From Zygosaccharomyces rouxii (Eukaryota; Ascomycota; Saccharomycetes; Saccharomycetales; Saccharomycetaceae): a DNA stretch of 64,000 bases. The DNA is taken from assembly GCF_000026365.1 (NCBI RefSeq), contig NC_012990.1, forward strand, positions 806,001 to 870,000, in the 5' to 3' direction. The translations under genes were made by a program, and so were the position numbers. Shown here piece after piece: positions 1-8,328 of this stretch (positions are counted from its first letter, which is position 1; each line of letters opens with the position of its first letter). The notes below the pieces were generated by a model, which saw only the letters and a list, made by a program, of their open reading frames with translations, made no database searches and was not told the origin of the DNA.

Positions 1-114
1 GACGATGAAGATGATGGTAACGTTGACCCAGATGCTGATAACTCATTTTCCCTACCACTGGCTGGTAGTTCGAGAAGTCGGGAACCACCAATCGAAAATG
101 ACGACGAATCATAA
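1..114 (+). CDS. 3' end of an unidentified gene, possibly IVY1 (partial)
   Basis: Frame 1 is open from the window edge and stops at TAA 112-114, giving the last 37 residues of a protein whose start is outside. The tail is acidic and serine-rich (DDEDDG near the left edge, ending NDDES) with no recognisable domain. It converges on COX20, whose stop is 46 bases away. In Sc the gene convergent with COX20 is IVY1 (YDR229W), a phospholipid-binding vacuolar protein, and gene order is the only reason to suggest it here. The reading frame is well supported; the identity is a guess. Confidence 0.5.
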   Translation, partial: DDEDDGNVDPDADNSFSLPLAGSSRSREPPIENDDES

Positions 115-160
115 CATATCATATTTATAACAATTATATTTACAAATTGAATTACCGAAA

Positions 161-757
161 TTACCAAAATTTGTACCAAGGCTTCTTCCTCTCGTCATGC
201 TGTTCACTTGCAGTTTCATGGCGATTATCCCATTGGCCCTTAATCCTTTCATCATGATCTACATTTCTACGCATTGGTCTCTCCTTATTAGCCATCGTCT
301 GTTTAGCCATCTGTGCAATCTGGAAGCTACGTTTGCGACGCATCCTACACTGCTCCCATCCAACAACAGATCCAAGTAAAAGACCACCAATAGACCAATT
401 AAATGCCCTAGATGGATTTTTGTGATAGAGGAAAGTAACACCCCCCATGACGAACATGCTGGTAAACCCAATAAGACCCGAATCCCTGAAGCATGGAATT
501 GAGGTCAATTTGGCAACGGAAAAATCTCGCCAACTAACGGTACCCCATGCCTGTTTAAAATTAATCTGCTCCTTGGAATTGGCTAATTGTGATTGAGACA
601 TCTCATTGTTGAATTTCGGACTAGTATCCTCGAGTAGAATCTTCTGCCCTCTGGAGTAACTCGAAGGTGCAGGCTCCGATGGAGATGCAGAAGGCAAATC
701 AGTTACTGGTTCAGATGCCGACTCATCCTTCTTAGACTTCCATGGCCACCAACCCAT
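161..757 (-). CDS. COX20: Cox20, mitochondrial inner-membrane chaperone for cytochrome oxidase subunit 2
   Basis: The 198-residue protein is close to the usual length for yeast Cox20 (about 205). Residues 1-45 are rich in Ser, Pro and Glu. Two membrane segments follow at about 94-110 and 119-135, separated by a short loop, and then a strongly basic, charged tail. In the family, Cox20 binds the Cox2 precursor, presents it to the inner-membrane peptidase and helps it into cytochrome c oxidase. The start is the ATG at 755-757. The place next to ACK1/HEM1/RTN1/LYS4 matches Sc YDR231C. It shares a 357-base divergent promoter region with ACK1. Confidence 0.88.
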   Translation of the reverse strand: MGWWPWKSKKDESASEPVTDLPSASPSEPAPSSYSRGQKILLEDTSPKFNNEMSQSQLANSKEQINFKQAWGTVSWRDFSVAKLTSIPCFRDSGLIGFTSMFVMGGVTFLYHKNPSRAFNWSIGGLLLGSVVGWEQCRMRRKRSFQIAQMAKQTMANKERPMRRNVDHDERIKGQWDNRHETASEQHDERKKPWYKFW

Positions 758-1114
758 TATTCCTATAGTACTATCAATGTCTTTCTAGTATATACTAATG
801 CTTACCATACTCATACTCATCTCATCTCATCTCAACCCAGAATTTTTCATTTTTTACCCGCAATATCAACGCGTGCTTAAGACGAAGTTTGAAATTGAAA
901 AATTACCAACGGCTAAACCTATAGAATAAGATAATTGAGGTTTGAAAAAGAGCTAAAGCGCCGTATTTGGGTCATATTAGAGGTTCAGTCGAAATTCTAC
1001 GGTATCTAATTATCCCCCTACCGTTTTTTCCTAGTTTCTTTTCCCTTTCGTCTATTATTTTTGGTTCTTGGGTTCAAAGTTTAATGTTGTAAACGAAACT
1101 AATTCATTCCAACA
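758..1114. other. Divergent COX20/ACK1 intergenic region with CTCAT repeats
   Basis: This 357-base region serves two divergent genes. It holds a tandem CTCAT tract at 816-834, an ACGCGT (MluI cell-cycle box core) at about 869-874, and T-rich stretches at about 1020-1060. A minimal upstream ORF, ATG TTG TAA, lies at 1084-1092 just before the ACK1 start. These are pattern matches only. Confidence 0.5.
816..834. repeat. Tandem CTCAT(C) tract in COX20/ACK1 promoter
   Basis: About four head-to-tail copies of the unit CTCAT(C), which reads GATGAG on the other strand. The same unit recurs at 50635-50668, 55101-55133 and 63343-63364, each time in an intergenic region. It is related to the PAC element (GCGATGAG) of ribosome-biogenesis promoters, but this copy lacks the GC end, so binding by the PAC factors is uncertain. 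Confidence 0.55.
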
Positions 1115-2851
1115 ATGTACAGAGACAAATATCGCCAGAATCCCTCTTATGACGAGCCATTCAATCTATTCCCACCACATTCTGTTAATTCTAGTCGGGA
1201 GGCAGTCGCACCTTATCCGATCGAAGACGCAAATGAAGTTATAAATCCAATACCGGTGTTCACCTCTTCAACTACAAATTCACATTCCACAACACCAACA
1301 AGAAGGAACCATGATCGATACGAAATGCCATTTCAATATGCTGAACCTGGTTTAGATCCTTTAATGACCTCTTCGCACGTTAGGGTACCGCCATCGTTAT
1401 CGACACCGACGGATTCAAGTTTCCCCAGGGAAGTACATGTTGGCACACCGTTAAACGAAGCTATGGTACCGCCGCCACCTTATGAAGAATCAGAAGCTAG
1501 GATATTGCAAGAAAAAGCGTATAGGGTTGAGTCCCCTCCACAGGAAATACAAGAACCACTTCCAGCAGCACCGCAAGCACAGGCCCAAAGGCAAGCGCAG
1601 CGACAGGCCCAACCGCAAGCACAACCACAACCAAGATCAAAAGATCGTCATAAAGGTGTAGAACGTGAAAGAGATCTTTCGGAGTATTCACCAAAAGCCA
1701 TTGAATTTTACAAAGTTTATAAGGCGACCGTGGAAGACTCTACCAACTTCACCCATAGCATTCAAATGAAGTGGTGCGAGACTCTATTGGAATATGCATT
1801 TGATGACGAGTTTTTATCACATTACAATATCAATGCAGAAAAGTTGAAAAGAACGCTAAGGCCTGAAGAAAGTTTAAAAAACCAAAAAGTTATATTAGGC
1901 CATTCGTTCCGCGTTCTAACTAAACTAGTCTCTCACAAGTGTGGCTCTGCTATGTATCTCATGGGGACGCTCTATTCACACCAACCATATTTGCAAATCA
2001 AAAATAAAAACATTGTTGATCGTAATGACAAAAAAGCACTCGAATACTACTGCCGTGCTGCCAAGACCAATCACAGCGATGCATGTTATCGAGCTGGTGT
2101 ATGCTTCGAATATCAAAGAGGAACACCAGCTGAAGAATTTACCAAGGAAAGAGCTTTACAAAAGGCATTCCAATATTACGAAAGAGGTGCTGTTCATTGT
2201 GCTAACTCATCTTGCATGTACAAATTGGGTATGTTCTACCTTTACGGCTTATCGGGCCAACAGGATCCATTAGAGGCGCTACAGTGGTTTAAAAGGGCCA
2301 GCGAAGGTGGTAAGTCTACGCAGGCATTGTACGAGCTGGGCAAAATATACGAATTCACCTCTTTACCACCTCAAGTACAATCGATTTTAACCAGGTACAA
2401 TATCAATAGAGATCCCGCTACAGCACTCAAGTATTTCCACAAATGTGCCATGGAGTACGATTATCCGCTGGCACAATGGAAATTGGGGTACTGCTACGAG
2501 TTTGGTGAATTACAACTACCTGTAATTGCGAAGAAATCTATAGCGTGGTACGCAAAGGCGGCCCTCGCGCAGCCAAAGGGTAACCCAATGGCAATGTTAG
2601 CACTAAGCGGATGGTATTTGACAGGTGCGCCAGACGTGCTAAAACCCAACGATAAAGAGGCATTCAAATGGGCTTCAAGAGCTTGCGAAGCAAGTGATGG
2701 TAAATTAAGTCGAGCGGAATACGCATTGGCTTGTTATCATGAGAATGGAATTGGATGTCATAGAAATTTAACAGAGGCAAGAATACATTTCGAGACTGCT
2801 ACAAGACTGGGTCACATTAAGGCAAGAGATAGACTTGAAAAGGGATTCTAA
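1115..2851 (+). CDS. ACK1: Ack1-type Sel1-repeat protein (cell-wall integrity signalling)
   Basis: The 578-residue protein has a disordered N-terminal third rich in Pro, Ser and Thr, then a Gln-Ala-Pro tandem tract (about 150-172). From about residue 270 to the end there are Sel1-like repeats, with motifs such as A.YRAGVCFE, ALYELGKIYE and AQWKLGYCYE. The Sel1 proteins Skt5, Shc1, Dsf2 and Ack1 are related. Gene order (next to HEM1/RTN1/LYS4/HEM3, with orientation matching inverted Sc YDL203C-YDL205C) points to Ack1, reported to act upstream of Pkc1 in cell-wall integrity. The start is the first ATG of the frame, 23 bases after a three-codon upstream ORF. Family membership is firm; Ack1 orthology rests mainly on synteny. 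Confidence 0.8.
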   Translation: MYRDKYRQNPSYDEPFNLFPPHSVNSSREAVAPYPIEDANEVINPIPVFTSSTTNSHSTTPTRRNHDRYEMPFQYAEPGLDPLMTSSHVRVPPSLSTPTDSSFPREVHVGTPLNEAMVPPPPYEESEARILQEKAYRVESPPQEIQEPLPAAPQAQAQRQAQRQAQPQAQPQPRSKDRHKGVERERDLSEYSPKAIEFYKVYKATVEDSTNFTHSIQMKWCETLLEYAFDDEFLSHYNINAEKLKRTLRPEESLKNQKVILGHSFRVLTKLVSHKCGSAMYLMGTLYSHQPYLQIKNKNIVDRNDKKALEYYCRAAKTNHSDACYRAGVCFEYQRGTPAEEFTKERALQKAFQYYERGAVHCANSSCMYKLGMFYLYGLSGQQDPLEALQWFKRASEGGKSTQALYELGKIYEFTSLPPQVQSILTRYNINRDPATALKYFHKCAMEYDYPLAQWKLGYCYEFGELQLPVIAKKSIAWYAKAALAQPKGNPMAMLALSGWYLTGAPDVLKPNDKEAFKWASRACEASDGKLSRAEYALACYHENGIGCHRNLTEARIHFETATRLGHIKARDRLEKGF

Positions 2852-3240
2852 GCGCTTAATGAGTAACCTTCGAGGTATTGATTGGACAATAGTCACATGG
2901 ATTAGGATCATATGACCGTTATTTTTTCACTTTTCTTTTTTCCGAGCTTTTTTTTCTTTTTCCACGTTGTCATCTTTTCTTTTTGTTTTGTCATCGGAAG
3001 TTACCTGGGAAAAAAATAAGAAGAGTTCCAAACTTTTCAATGACCTTCAAGTGTATTAAAGGACAAAGGAATAAGGAGTATTTCTGGAGGAAGGGCGATC
3101 TGATCTAGACTCATTCAGAATCATTTGGAGTGCCTTCATTTTTCGGTTTTCAATTATCTTACCGTCTGAACATTTCTGGGCTTATCCAGCAAATTTTGGT
3201 TCTCTTGATTATTTATTAGCAAACTTCCATATCAAAGAAA
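2852..3240. other. HEM1 promoter region
   Basis: This 389-base gap lies between tandem ACK1 and HEM1. It contains a reverse CCAAT box (ATTGG, 2881-2885), a T/C-rich tract at about 2920-3000, and AT-rich sequence up to the HEM1 start. No ORF or RNA gene is seen. Confidence 0.5.
2878..2885 (-). promoter_or_regulatory. Candidate Hap2/3/4/5 (CCAAT) site upstream of HEM1
   Basis: The sequence TTGATTGG contains the inverted CCAAT core and fits the TNATTGG part of the Hap complex site. It lies about 360 bases before the HEM1 ATG. Hap2/Hap3 control of HEM1 is known in Sc. A pentamer core is common by chance, so confidence is modest. Confidence 0.35.
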
Positions 3241-4914
3241 ATGGAGTCTATTGCACGTCAATCGGTCAAGATGTGCCCATTCATGCAGCGTGCTGGTTCT
3301 GCGAAAGGTTTGAAAGCTTTGCATAATTCTAATTTGCCAGCAGCAGCTCGTCAATGTCCTATTGTAGGTCATGCTATGAAAAGAACTTATGCTACTGCTA
3401 CCGGCGCACCCAGAGAAGCATCAGCTAGTAATGCTAAAGCTGCTAGAAATGCAAATGAAGTAGTTGCTAATCACGCGACTCAGGAATCCACTTTTGACTA
3501 CAACGGTCTTTTCGAAAGTGAAATTGACAAGAAAAGAGTTGACAAATCTTATCGTTTTTTCAACAATATCAACAGATTGGCTAAAGAATTTCCTAAGGCC
3601 CATCGTGACGTGGAAGAGGATAAGGTTACCGTATGGTGCTCCAATGACTATTTGGCATTATCCAAAAATCAACAAGTCGTTGATGCTATGAAAAAGACTT
3701 TGGACAGGTATGGTGCCGGTGCCGGTGGTACCAGAAACATTGCTGGTCATAACAGACACGCACTAAGATTGGAAGCCGAAATTGCGGCTTTGCACAAGAA
3801 GGAGGGTGCCCTTGTCTTTTCATCTTGCTATGTGGCTAACGATGCGGTTCTCTCATTGTTGGGACAAAAGGTCAAGGATTTGGTTATCTTTAGTGATGAA
3901 CTAAACCACGCTTCTATGATTATGGGTATGAAGCATGCTCAAACAACAAAACACATCTTCAGACATAACAACTACGCCCATTTGGAAGAATTATTGCAGA
4001 TGTACCCTAAATCAACTCCCAAGTTAATTGCTTTTGAATCTGTCTATTCAATGGCAGGTTCCGTTGCTGATATCGATAAAATCTGTAGTTTAGCTGAGAA
4101 ATACGGTGCACTAACATTTTTGGATGAAGTTCACGCCGTTGGTCTCTACGGCCCTCATGGTGCAGGTGTTGCCGAACATTGCGATTTTGAACCTCATCGT
4201 GTTACTGGTGTTGAGAGTGTCCCAGGTAACTCTACTGTAATGGACCGTGTTGATATGATTACCGGAACTTTAGGTAAATCATTTGGTACTGTTGGAGGAT
4301 ACGTGGCAGCCTCTCAGAGATTAGTTGACTGGTTAAGATCATATGCCCCAGGCTTTATCTTCACCACCTCGTTACCACCTTCAGTGATGGCAGGTGCTAC
4401 CGAAGCTATTAGATACCAACGTTCTCATTTGGAACTAAGACAATTACAACAATTACATACCGGTTACGTGAAGCAAGGGATGAAGGAGCTAGGAATTCCA
4501 GTTATACCCAATCCTTCTCACATCGTGCCTGTTTTAGTTGGTAATCCTGATCTAGCGAAGCAAGCTTCGGATATGTTGATGGATAAACACAAAATTTATG
4601 TTCAAGCAATTAACTTCCCTACAGTTTCAAGAGGTACTGAAAGGTTACGTATTACTCCAACTCCTGGTCACACTGACGATTTGTCAGAGATTCTTTTGAA
4701 TGCAGTTGATGATGTCTTTAAGGAATTGCAATTGCCTCGTGTTAGAGATTGGGAGTCTCAAGGTGGTATTCTTGGTGTCGGTGAGCCTGGATTCGTCGAA
4801 CAATCAAATCTTTGGACTGAGGAACAATTAAGTTTGACTAACGACCATTTGAATCCAAATGTCCTTGACCCAATCTTAGATCATTTGGAGGTATCGAGTG
4901 GTATTAAAGTTTAA
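3241..4914 (+). CDS. HEM1: 5-aminolevulinate synthase, mitochondrial
   Basis: The enzyme condenses glycine with succinyl-CoA to 5-aminolevulinate, the first step of haem synthesis, in the mitochondrial matrix. The 557 residues match the family (Sc 548). Residues 1-60 form a basic presequence with two Cys-Pro heme-regulatory motifs (C12-P13 and C39-P40). The PLP-dependent alpha-oxoamine synthase core follows: [12 protein letters not shown] holds the conserved Asp and His, and TGTLGKSFG carries the Schiff-base lysine at K346. The next gene, RTN1, is convergent. HEM3 (step 3 of the same pathway) lies only 5.7 kb downstream. The start is supported by the presequence beginning directly at this ATG. 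Confidence 0.97.
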   Translation: MESIARQSVKMCPFMQRAGSAKGLKALHNSNLPAAARQCPIVGHAMKRTYATATGAPREASASNAKAARNANEVVANHATQESTFDYNGLFESEIDKKRVDKSYRFFNNINRLAKEFPKAHRDVEEDKVTVWCSNDYLALSKNQQVVDAMKKTLDRYGAGAGGTRNIAGHNRHALRLEAEIAALHKKEGALVFSSCYVANDAVLSLLGQKVKDLVIFSDELNHASMIMGMKHAQTTKHIFRHNNYAHLEELLQMYPKSTPKLIAFESVYSMAGSVADIDKICSLAEKYGALTFLDEVHAVGLYGPHGAGVAEHCDFEPHRVTGVESVPGNSTVMDRVDMITGTLGKSFGTVGGYVAASQRLVDWLRSYAPGFIFTTSLPPSVMAGATEAIRYQRSHLELRQLQQLHTGYVKQGMKELGIPVIPNPSHIVPVLVGNPDLAKQASDMLMDKHKIYVQAINFPTVSRGTERLRITPTPGHTDDLSEILLNAVDDVFKELQLPRVRDWESQGGILGVGEPGFVEQSNLWTEEQLSLTNDHLNPNVLDPILDHLEVSSGIKV

Positions 4915-5215
4915 ATTTACATTCAGTATGAGTACGAGCTGTAAATACTCTTGAAAATATGATATGGTATATATATATATATATTTATTCACTCTACATG
5001 AGAAGAGAAGCAAATGAAAAGATGTTTTTATTTATTTTCAAACAGTAAGTAGTAGAGCAGAATAAGAGGTTGCAGTATAAATGTATTATACTGAATTATA
5101 CTAGCATTAGTATTTACTTGATAGTTATAATATAAAGATGACAACGGTTCCTTAATACCGTGCTTCAGTCAATGATAACAAAAAAAAAAAAAAGGGGTGG
5201 AGGAGGTTAATTTGC
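4915..5215. other. HEM1/RTN1 convergent 3' region
   Basis: This 301-base stretch between two stop codons is AT-rich. It has a TA dinucleotide run at about 4968-4982 and an A-tract at about 5180-5193. These probably serve 3'-end formation for both genes. No coding or RNA gene is evident. Confidence 0.5.
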
Positions 5216-6541
5216 TTAGTGTTTGTTGAAGTTCAACTCTTGGGTTAGAGAATCCTTGTTTTGTCTCAATTCATTTTGCAATTGGTCGACAGAAAAGTCG
5301 TGATTAGCTTCACTAGACAATGGGTTAGAAGATGGAACCTGTGGGAATTTGTGACCAGTCTTATCGGAAGCCTTGTTTGCGGCATCTTCAACGTCATGGA
5401 CGGAGAAATCGTGACCAAAGTGACTGTTGTATTCATCGTTCAAATCACTCAAATGGTGGTGACTGATACCGGTAGAGCCAGCGGTTGGAGTTTCAGTTGG
5501 GATGTGAGATGAGAAAGTTTGAGCAGTAGCTTGCAAGGGGCTAGAAGTTTGTTTCTGGGAGAAAGCTTCAGAAGGGTGAGCCTCATGAGTGGCAGCACCG
5601 GCAGTACCGGCAGCACCAGCAGCGGCAGAACGAGAAGATGGAACACCACGAGAAGCAGCGGTAGTAGCAGATGGAGCGTGACCACTGACATAAGCACCTT
5701 GTTCTTCAGAACCAGTAGGAGCAGCACTATGTTCAAATGGAACCTTAGCAGCTAGACCAGCAGTAGTTGCTTGTGGGGCAGCAGAGGAAGTAGTTTTTGG
5801 GGCAGCACTAGCACGGTTGTAGTTAGCGTATTGAGTCTTGACGAATTTAGAGACTGGACCCAATTTGCAATCCAATTTTTCCAAGTATGGTCTAGATTTT
5901 TCAGATGCAATCTTTGAGAATTCAGCACTCTTAGCTCTGGCGATCTTCAACGCGTGGTTAACAGCTGCGTCGATCTCTTCTTGGTGGGTGTGGTAGACTA
6001 GGGGTAAGGTAAAGGCAGAGATAACCCCTAGGAAGACAATAGTCCAGACTGAAAACCAGGAGAAAAATTTGTGCAAGAAGTAAAGAACCAAACCTGCCTT
6101 CATGTTTTGTTTTGGTTCGTCGGCGAACACCAAAGTTCTCAATTTTGCTTGGTAAGTTGGCAAGTGTCTCAACAGTTCTTCAATACGTGGTCTTAGACAG
6201 CCAACAACGTTTGGACATTCTTTCAGACTGTATTTGGAGACGAGACCTTGACCAAGGACGACCTTTGAGACAAATTCAATACCCCCGGTAGTAAAGATCA
6301 CAGTGTATAAAACTCTCAAAAAGAAAGTGATCAAGTTAACTTTTTTCAAAATCAACAAAGTCAATAAGGACAGACCAAAATATTTACCGGTTTCAATTGG
6401 ATTTTTCCAAAGCAATAGATCAGTTGTTGGGTCCTTAACAGGAACTGATGGTGCGGCACCACCAGTGGTTGCGCCGGTAGACGCGTAATCTGATGGAGCT
6501 TGAGGAGGTTGAGCTCTAACACCTTTTGGATATGACGACAT
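5216..6541 (-). CDS. RTN1: Reticulon, ER tubule-shaping protein (Rtn1/Rtn2 progenitor)
   Basis: The 441-residue protein has a reticulon homology domain near the N-terminus, starting at about residue 43 (LLLWKNPIETG). Its two long hydrophobic hairpins, about 55-92 and 150-185, bend ER membrane. The rest is a polar, low-complexity tail rich in Ala, Ser, Thr and His. Sc Rtn1 is 295 residues and Rtn2 393, so this tail is long. Single-copy status and its position between HEM1 and LYS4/HEM3 fit the pre-duplication ancestor of the RTN1 (YDR233C) and RTN2 (YDL204W) pair. It is divergent from LYS4 across an unusually long 1.8 kb gap. Confidence 0.92.
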   Translation of the reverse strand: MSSYPKGVRAQPPQAPSDYASTGATTGGAAPSVPVKDPTTDLLLWKNPIETGKYFGLSLLTLLILKKVNLITFFLRVLYTVIFTTGGIEFVSKVVLGQGLVSKYSLKECPNVVGCLRPRIEELLRHLPTYQAKLRTLVFADEPKQNMKAGLVLYFLHKFFSWFSVWTIVFLGVISAFTLPLVYHTHQEEIDAAVNHALKIARAKSAEFSKIASEKSRPYLEKLDCKLGPVSKFVKTQYANYNRASAAPKTTSSAAPQATTAGLAAKVPFEHSAAPTGSEEQGAYVSGHAPSATTAASRGVPSSRSAAAGAAGTAGAATHEAHPSEAFSQKQTSSPLQATAQTFSSHIPTETPTAGSTGISHHHLSDLNDEYNSHFGHDFSVHDVEDAANKASDKTGHKFPQVPSSNPLSSEANHDFSVDQLQNELRQNKDSLTQELNFNKH

Positions 6542-7825
6542 TATACTGGAATGTCTGTTTCTTAACTAAATATATTGGTTATAGACCAACTATTCAATGA
6601 TATTGTTGTTAAAAGGAGTTGTTGCAGTGTGATTTTGCAAAGACCACCTTGTATTTATAAGTCCAAGGGCAGGAGGTAGCGGGTTTTCCCTTTTAGGCTA
6701 GATGGGAAAAACCCAAACATGCTCACCGATCACGTGTATGGGAGAAGGGAGGAAAGCAACTGGTACAAAGGAGCTAAGGGAGATAAGCTAGAAGTGTCAG
6801 TGCTTGCCTAGAGCGTTTTGGAACGGACCTTTTCATGTTCGAGAGAGGGTTGATATTATATTACGCGCGTCACTTTGGACGGCACCCGATATTTCCACTG
6901 TACGCGTATACCGCATTGCCGCCGAGGAGGTCCTTTAGTGGTTTTCCTCAAGCAAAGTAGTGCTGGTCCACGGAGTTTGCGCTGATTATTAATAGGTACA
7001 GACACTATTGCAGGATTCACAGCAAAAAAAAATGAATAGAGAGGTTGTTGTTATGTTTGAAGAATTTGACACTAGCAGCAAACATCGCGTTAATTGTCTC
7101 AGGGGTGCGCGATGAAAACTCCGAAAGGTCCGGGCGGCTAAAAGCATTGAACTGCCAAGAAATTATTATCAAGGTGGTTTACAGTCGCGTCGTAATACTG
7201 GTAACTGTATTTACAATCTACAGTGTGGAATGGGAAGGAAGAAACGGGTGGAAAAGAGTTCGTTGAAGATGATTGACGTTTTAATACATCTGTATGGTTA
7301 GTGACGACTTCCTGGTGTTGTACGCCCTTGACTGACTTTCATTGCAGTGTGGAACCTGTTCTCAGACTTATGGTTCTTGTCTGTAGATAATGTTTTTCCT
7401 TTTTCTTTCTGTAGCTATGGAGAAGACCGATGAAAACTGGGCGAGAAAATGATAGTGTACCCTTCTCTTCCACTGAGTAGCTCACAAGCACCGGATAAAC
7501 ATATGCATGTAGCGCATTCGAAAGTTCACTCATTTCAATTTGAACCGCTTGTCGCAATCGTGCCCTCTGGTTTTTGATAAACTTGAAGGCCCTAATCGGG
7601 GCCACAATCATTGGGTGTGCTGCTCTCCATCGCCCACCAAGGAGATTGGTTCACTTGCTAAACAGAAAGTAGTCTTTTGACCTGGCTTCGTGAATACTCG
7701 AGCGTTGAGTTTTTCATCCTTGTATAACCTAGCCTTCCCAGAGCGAGACCTCGGGGAATTCCTCCTCCGCCCCATAGTCTTTGAAACTGTGACTCATAGT
7801 ACGAGCGGCACCTTTACAGAGGCGG

Positions 7826-7956
7826 GAGTACCGCTCACCGGCAAACATAAGCATAAAACAAATTACGCTCAAGCAGACATCCCCCAGGAATACCAAGGGG
7901 TGTAATATTCGTCCAAAGCTTCGATGATTCACGGAATTCTGCAATTGACATTACGT
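7826..7956 (-). pseudogene. Decayed rDNA fragment: 5.8S rRNA 3' part plus start of ITS2
   Basis: Read on the minus strand, 7956 down to 7859 aligns with nucleotides 61-158 of yeast 5.8S rRNA, ending exactly at the mature 3' end. I count 11 substitutions and one deleted base in 98 positions against the Sc 5.8S I recall. Invariant blocks survive, for example AATTGCAGAATTCCGTGAAT and CCCCTTGGTATTCC. After 11 more bases, 7847-7826 matches the conserved early ITS2 block (17 of about 22, ending TACTC). Weaker colinear anchors suggest continuation through ITS2 into the 25S 5' end near 7530-7590. It is a single truncated copy among protein genes, too divergent to be functional, so a pseudogene is the best reading. 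Confidence 0.85.
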
Positions 7957-8160
7957 TCCGTAGTAGCACCCCAGGTGTAAACTTTAGCCTCTTCAGCACG
8001 AATCTTCACACGCCTATCTACCAGTGTACTCATTTCAGTTCCGTCAACTACAGTACCATTCGCCTTCTCTATAGCTACTATTGGGTAATATGCCATACTA
8101 CTATCAAATTTTGATAGCGCCTTGCGTCACATGTAATTCTCTCGAACCTGAATAGCAAAT

Positions 8161-8169
8161 TCCACCGGA
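8161..8169 (+). promoter_or_regulatory. Lys14-type activator site in LYS4 promoter
   Basis: TCCACCGGA fits the UAS-LYS consensus TCCRNYGGA bound by Lys14 with alpha-aminoadipate semialdehyde as co-inducer. It lies 168 bases before the LYS4 ATG, where such sites sit in Sc LYS promoters. The match and position are seen; the binding is inferred. Confidence 0.6.
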
Positions 8170-8328
8170 ATTTGGAAAAGGAAAAATTCAAGTGAAAAAA
8201 TACATCAAGTAATACTCATCTCAACCTTTGTATTTATTTGAGCCGGAAATTCTAAAGCTCGTTTCTGGCACTCCTATGAACTTTTGATACCTCTGCTAAG
8301 CTGGCCATAGCCTTATCTCTTCCACAAA

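Larger units (their letters stand above)
6542..8328. other. Unusually long RTN1-LYS4 intergenic region
   Basis: At 1787 bases this is the longest gene-free stretch in the window. It contains CACGTG at about 6731, a TTAGCCGCC-type site (reverse) at 7134-7141, a decayed 5.8S/ITS2 rDNA fragment (7826-7956, reverse), and a Lys14-type site at 8161-8169. The part between about 6850 and 8050 looks less AT-rich than the flanks (by eye, not calculated). Short ORFs here (73, 90, 71, 71 and 55 residues) overlap on both strands, resemble no family I know, and are not called as genes. Confidence 0.7.

Noticed and set aside
7339..7611. 90-residue minus-strand ORF in the RTN1-LYS4 gap as a real gene
   Set aside because: No recognisable domain, overlapping alternative frames, and proximity to rDNA-like sequence make a chance ORF more likely.
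7690..7944. Overlapping 71-residue ORFs on both strands
   Set aside because: They run through the 5.8S/ITS2-like bases, so the frames are by-products of that sequence.
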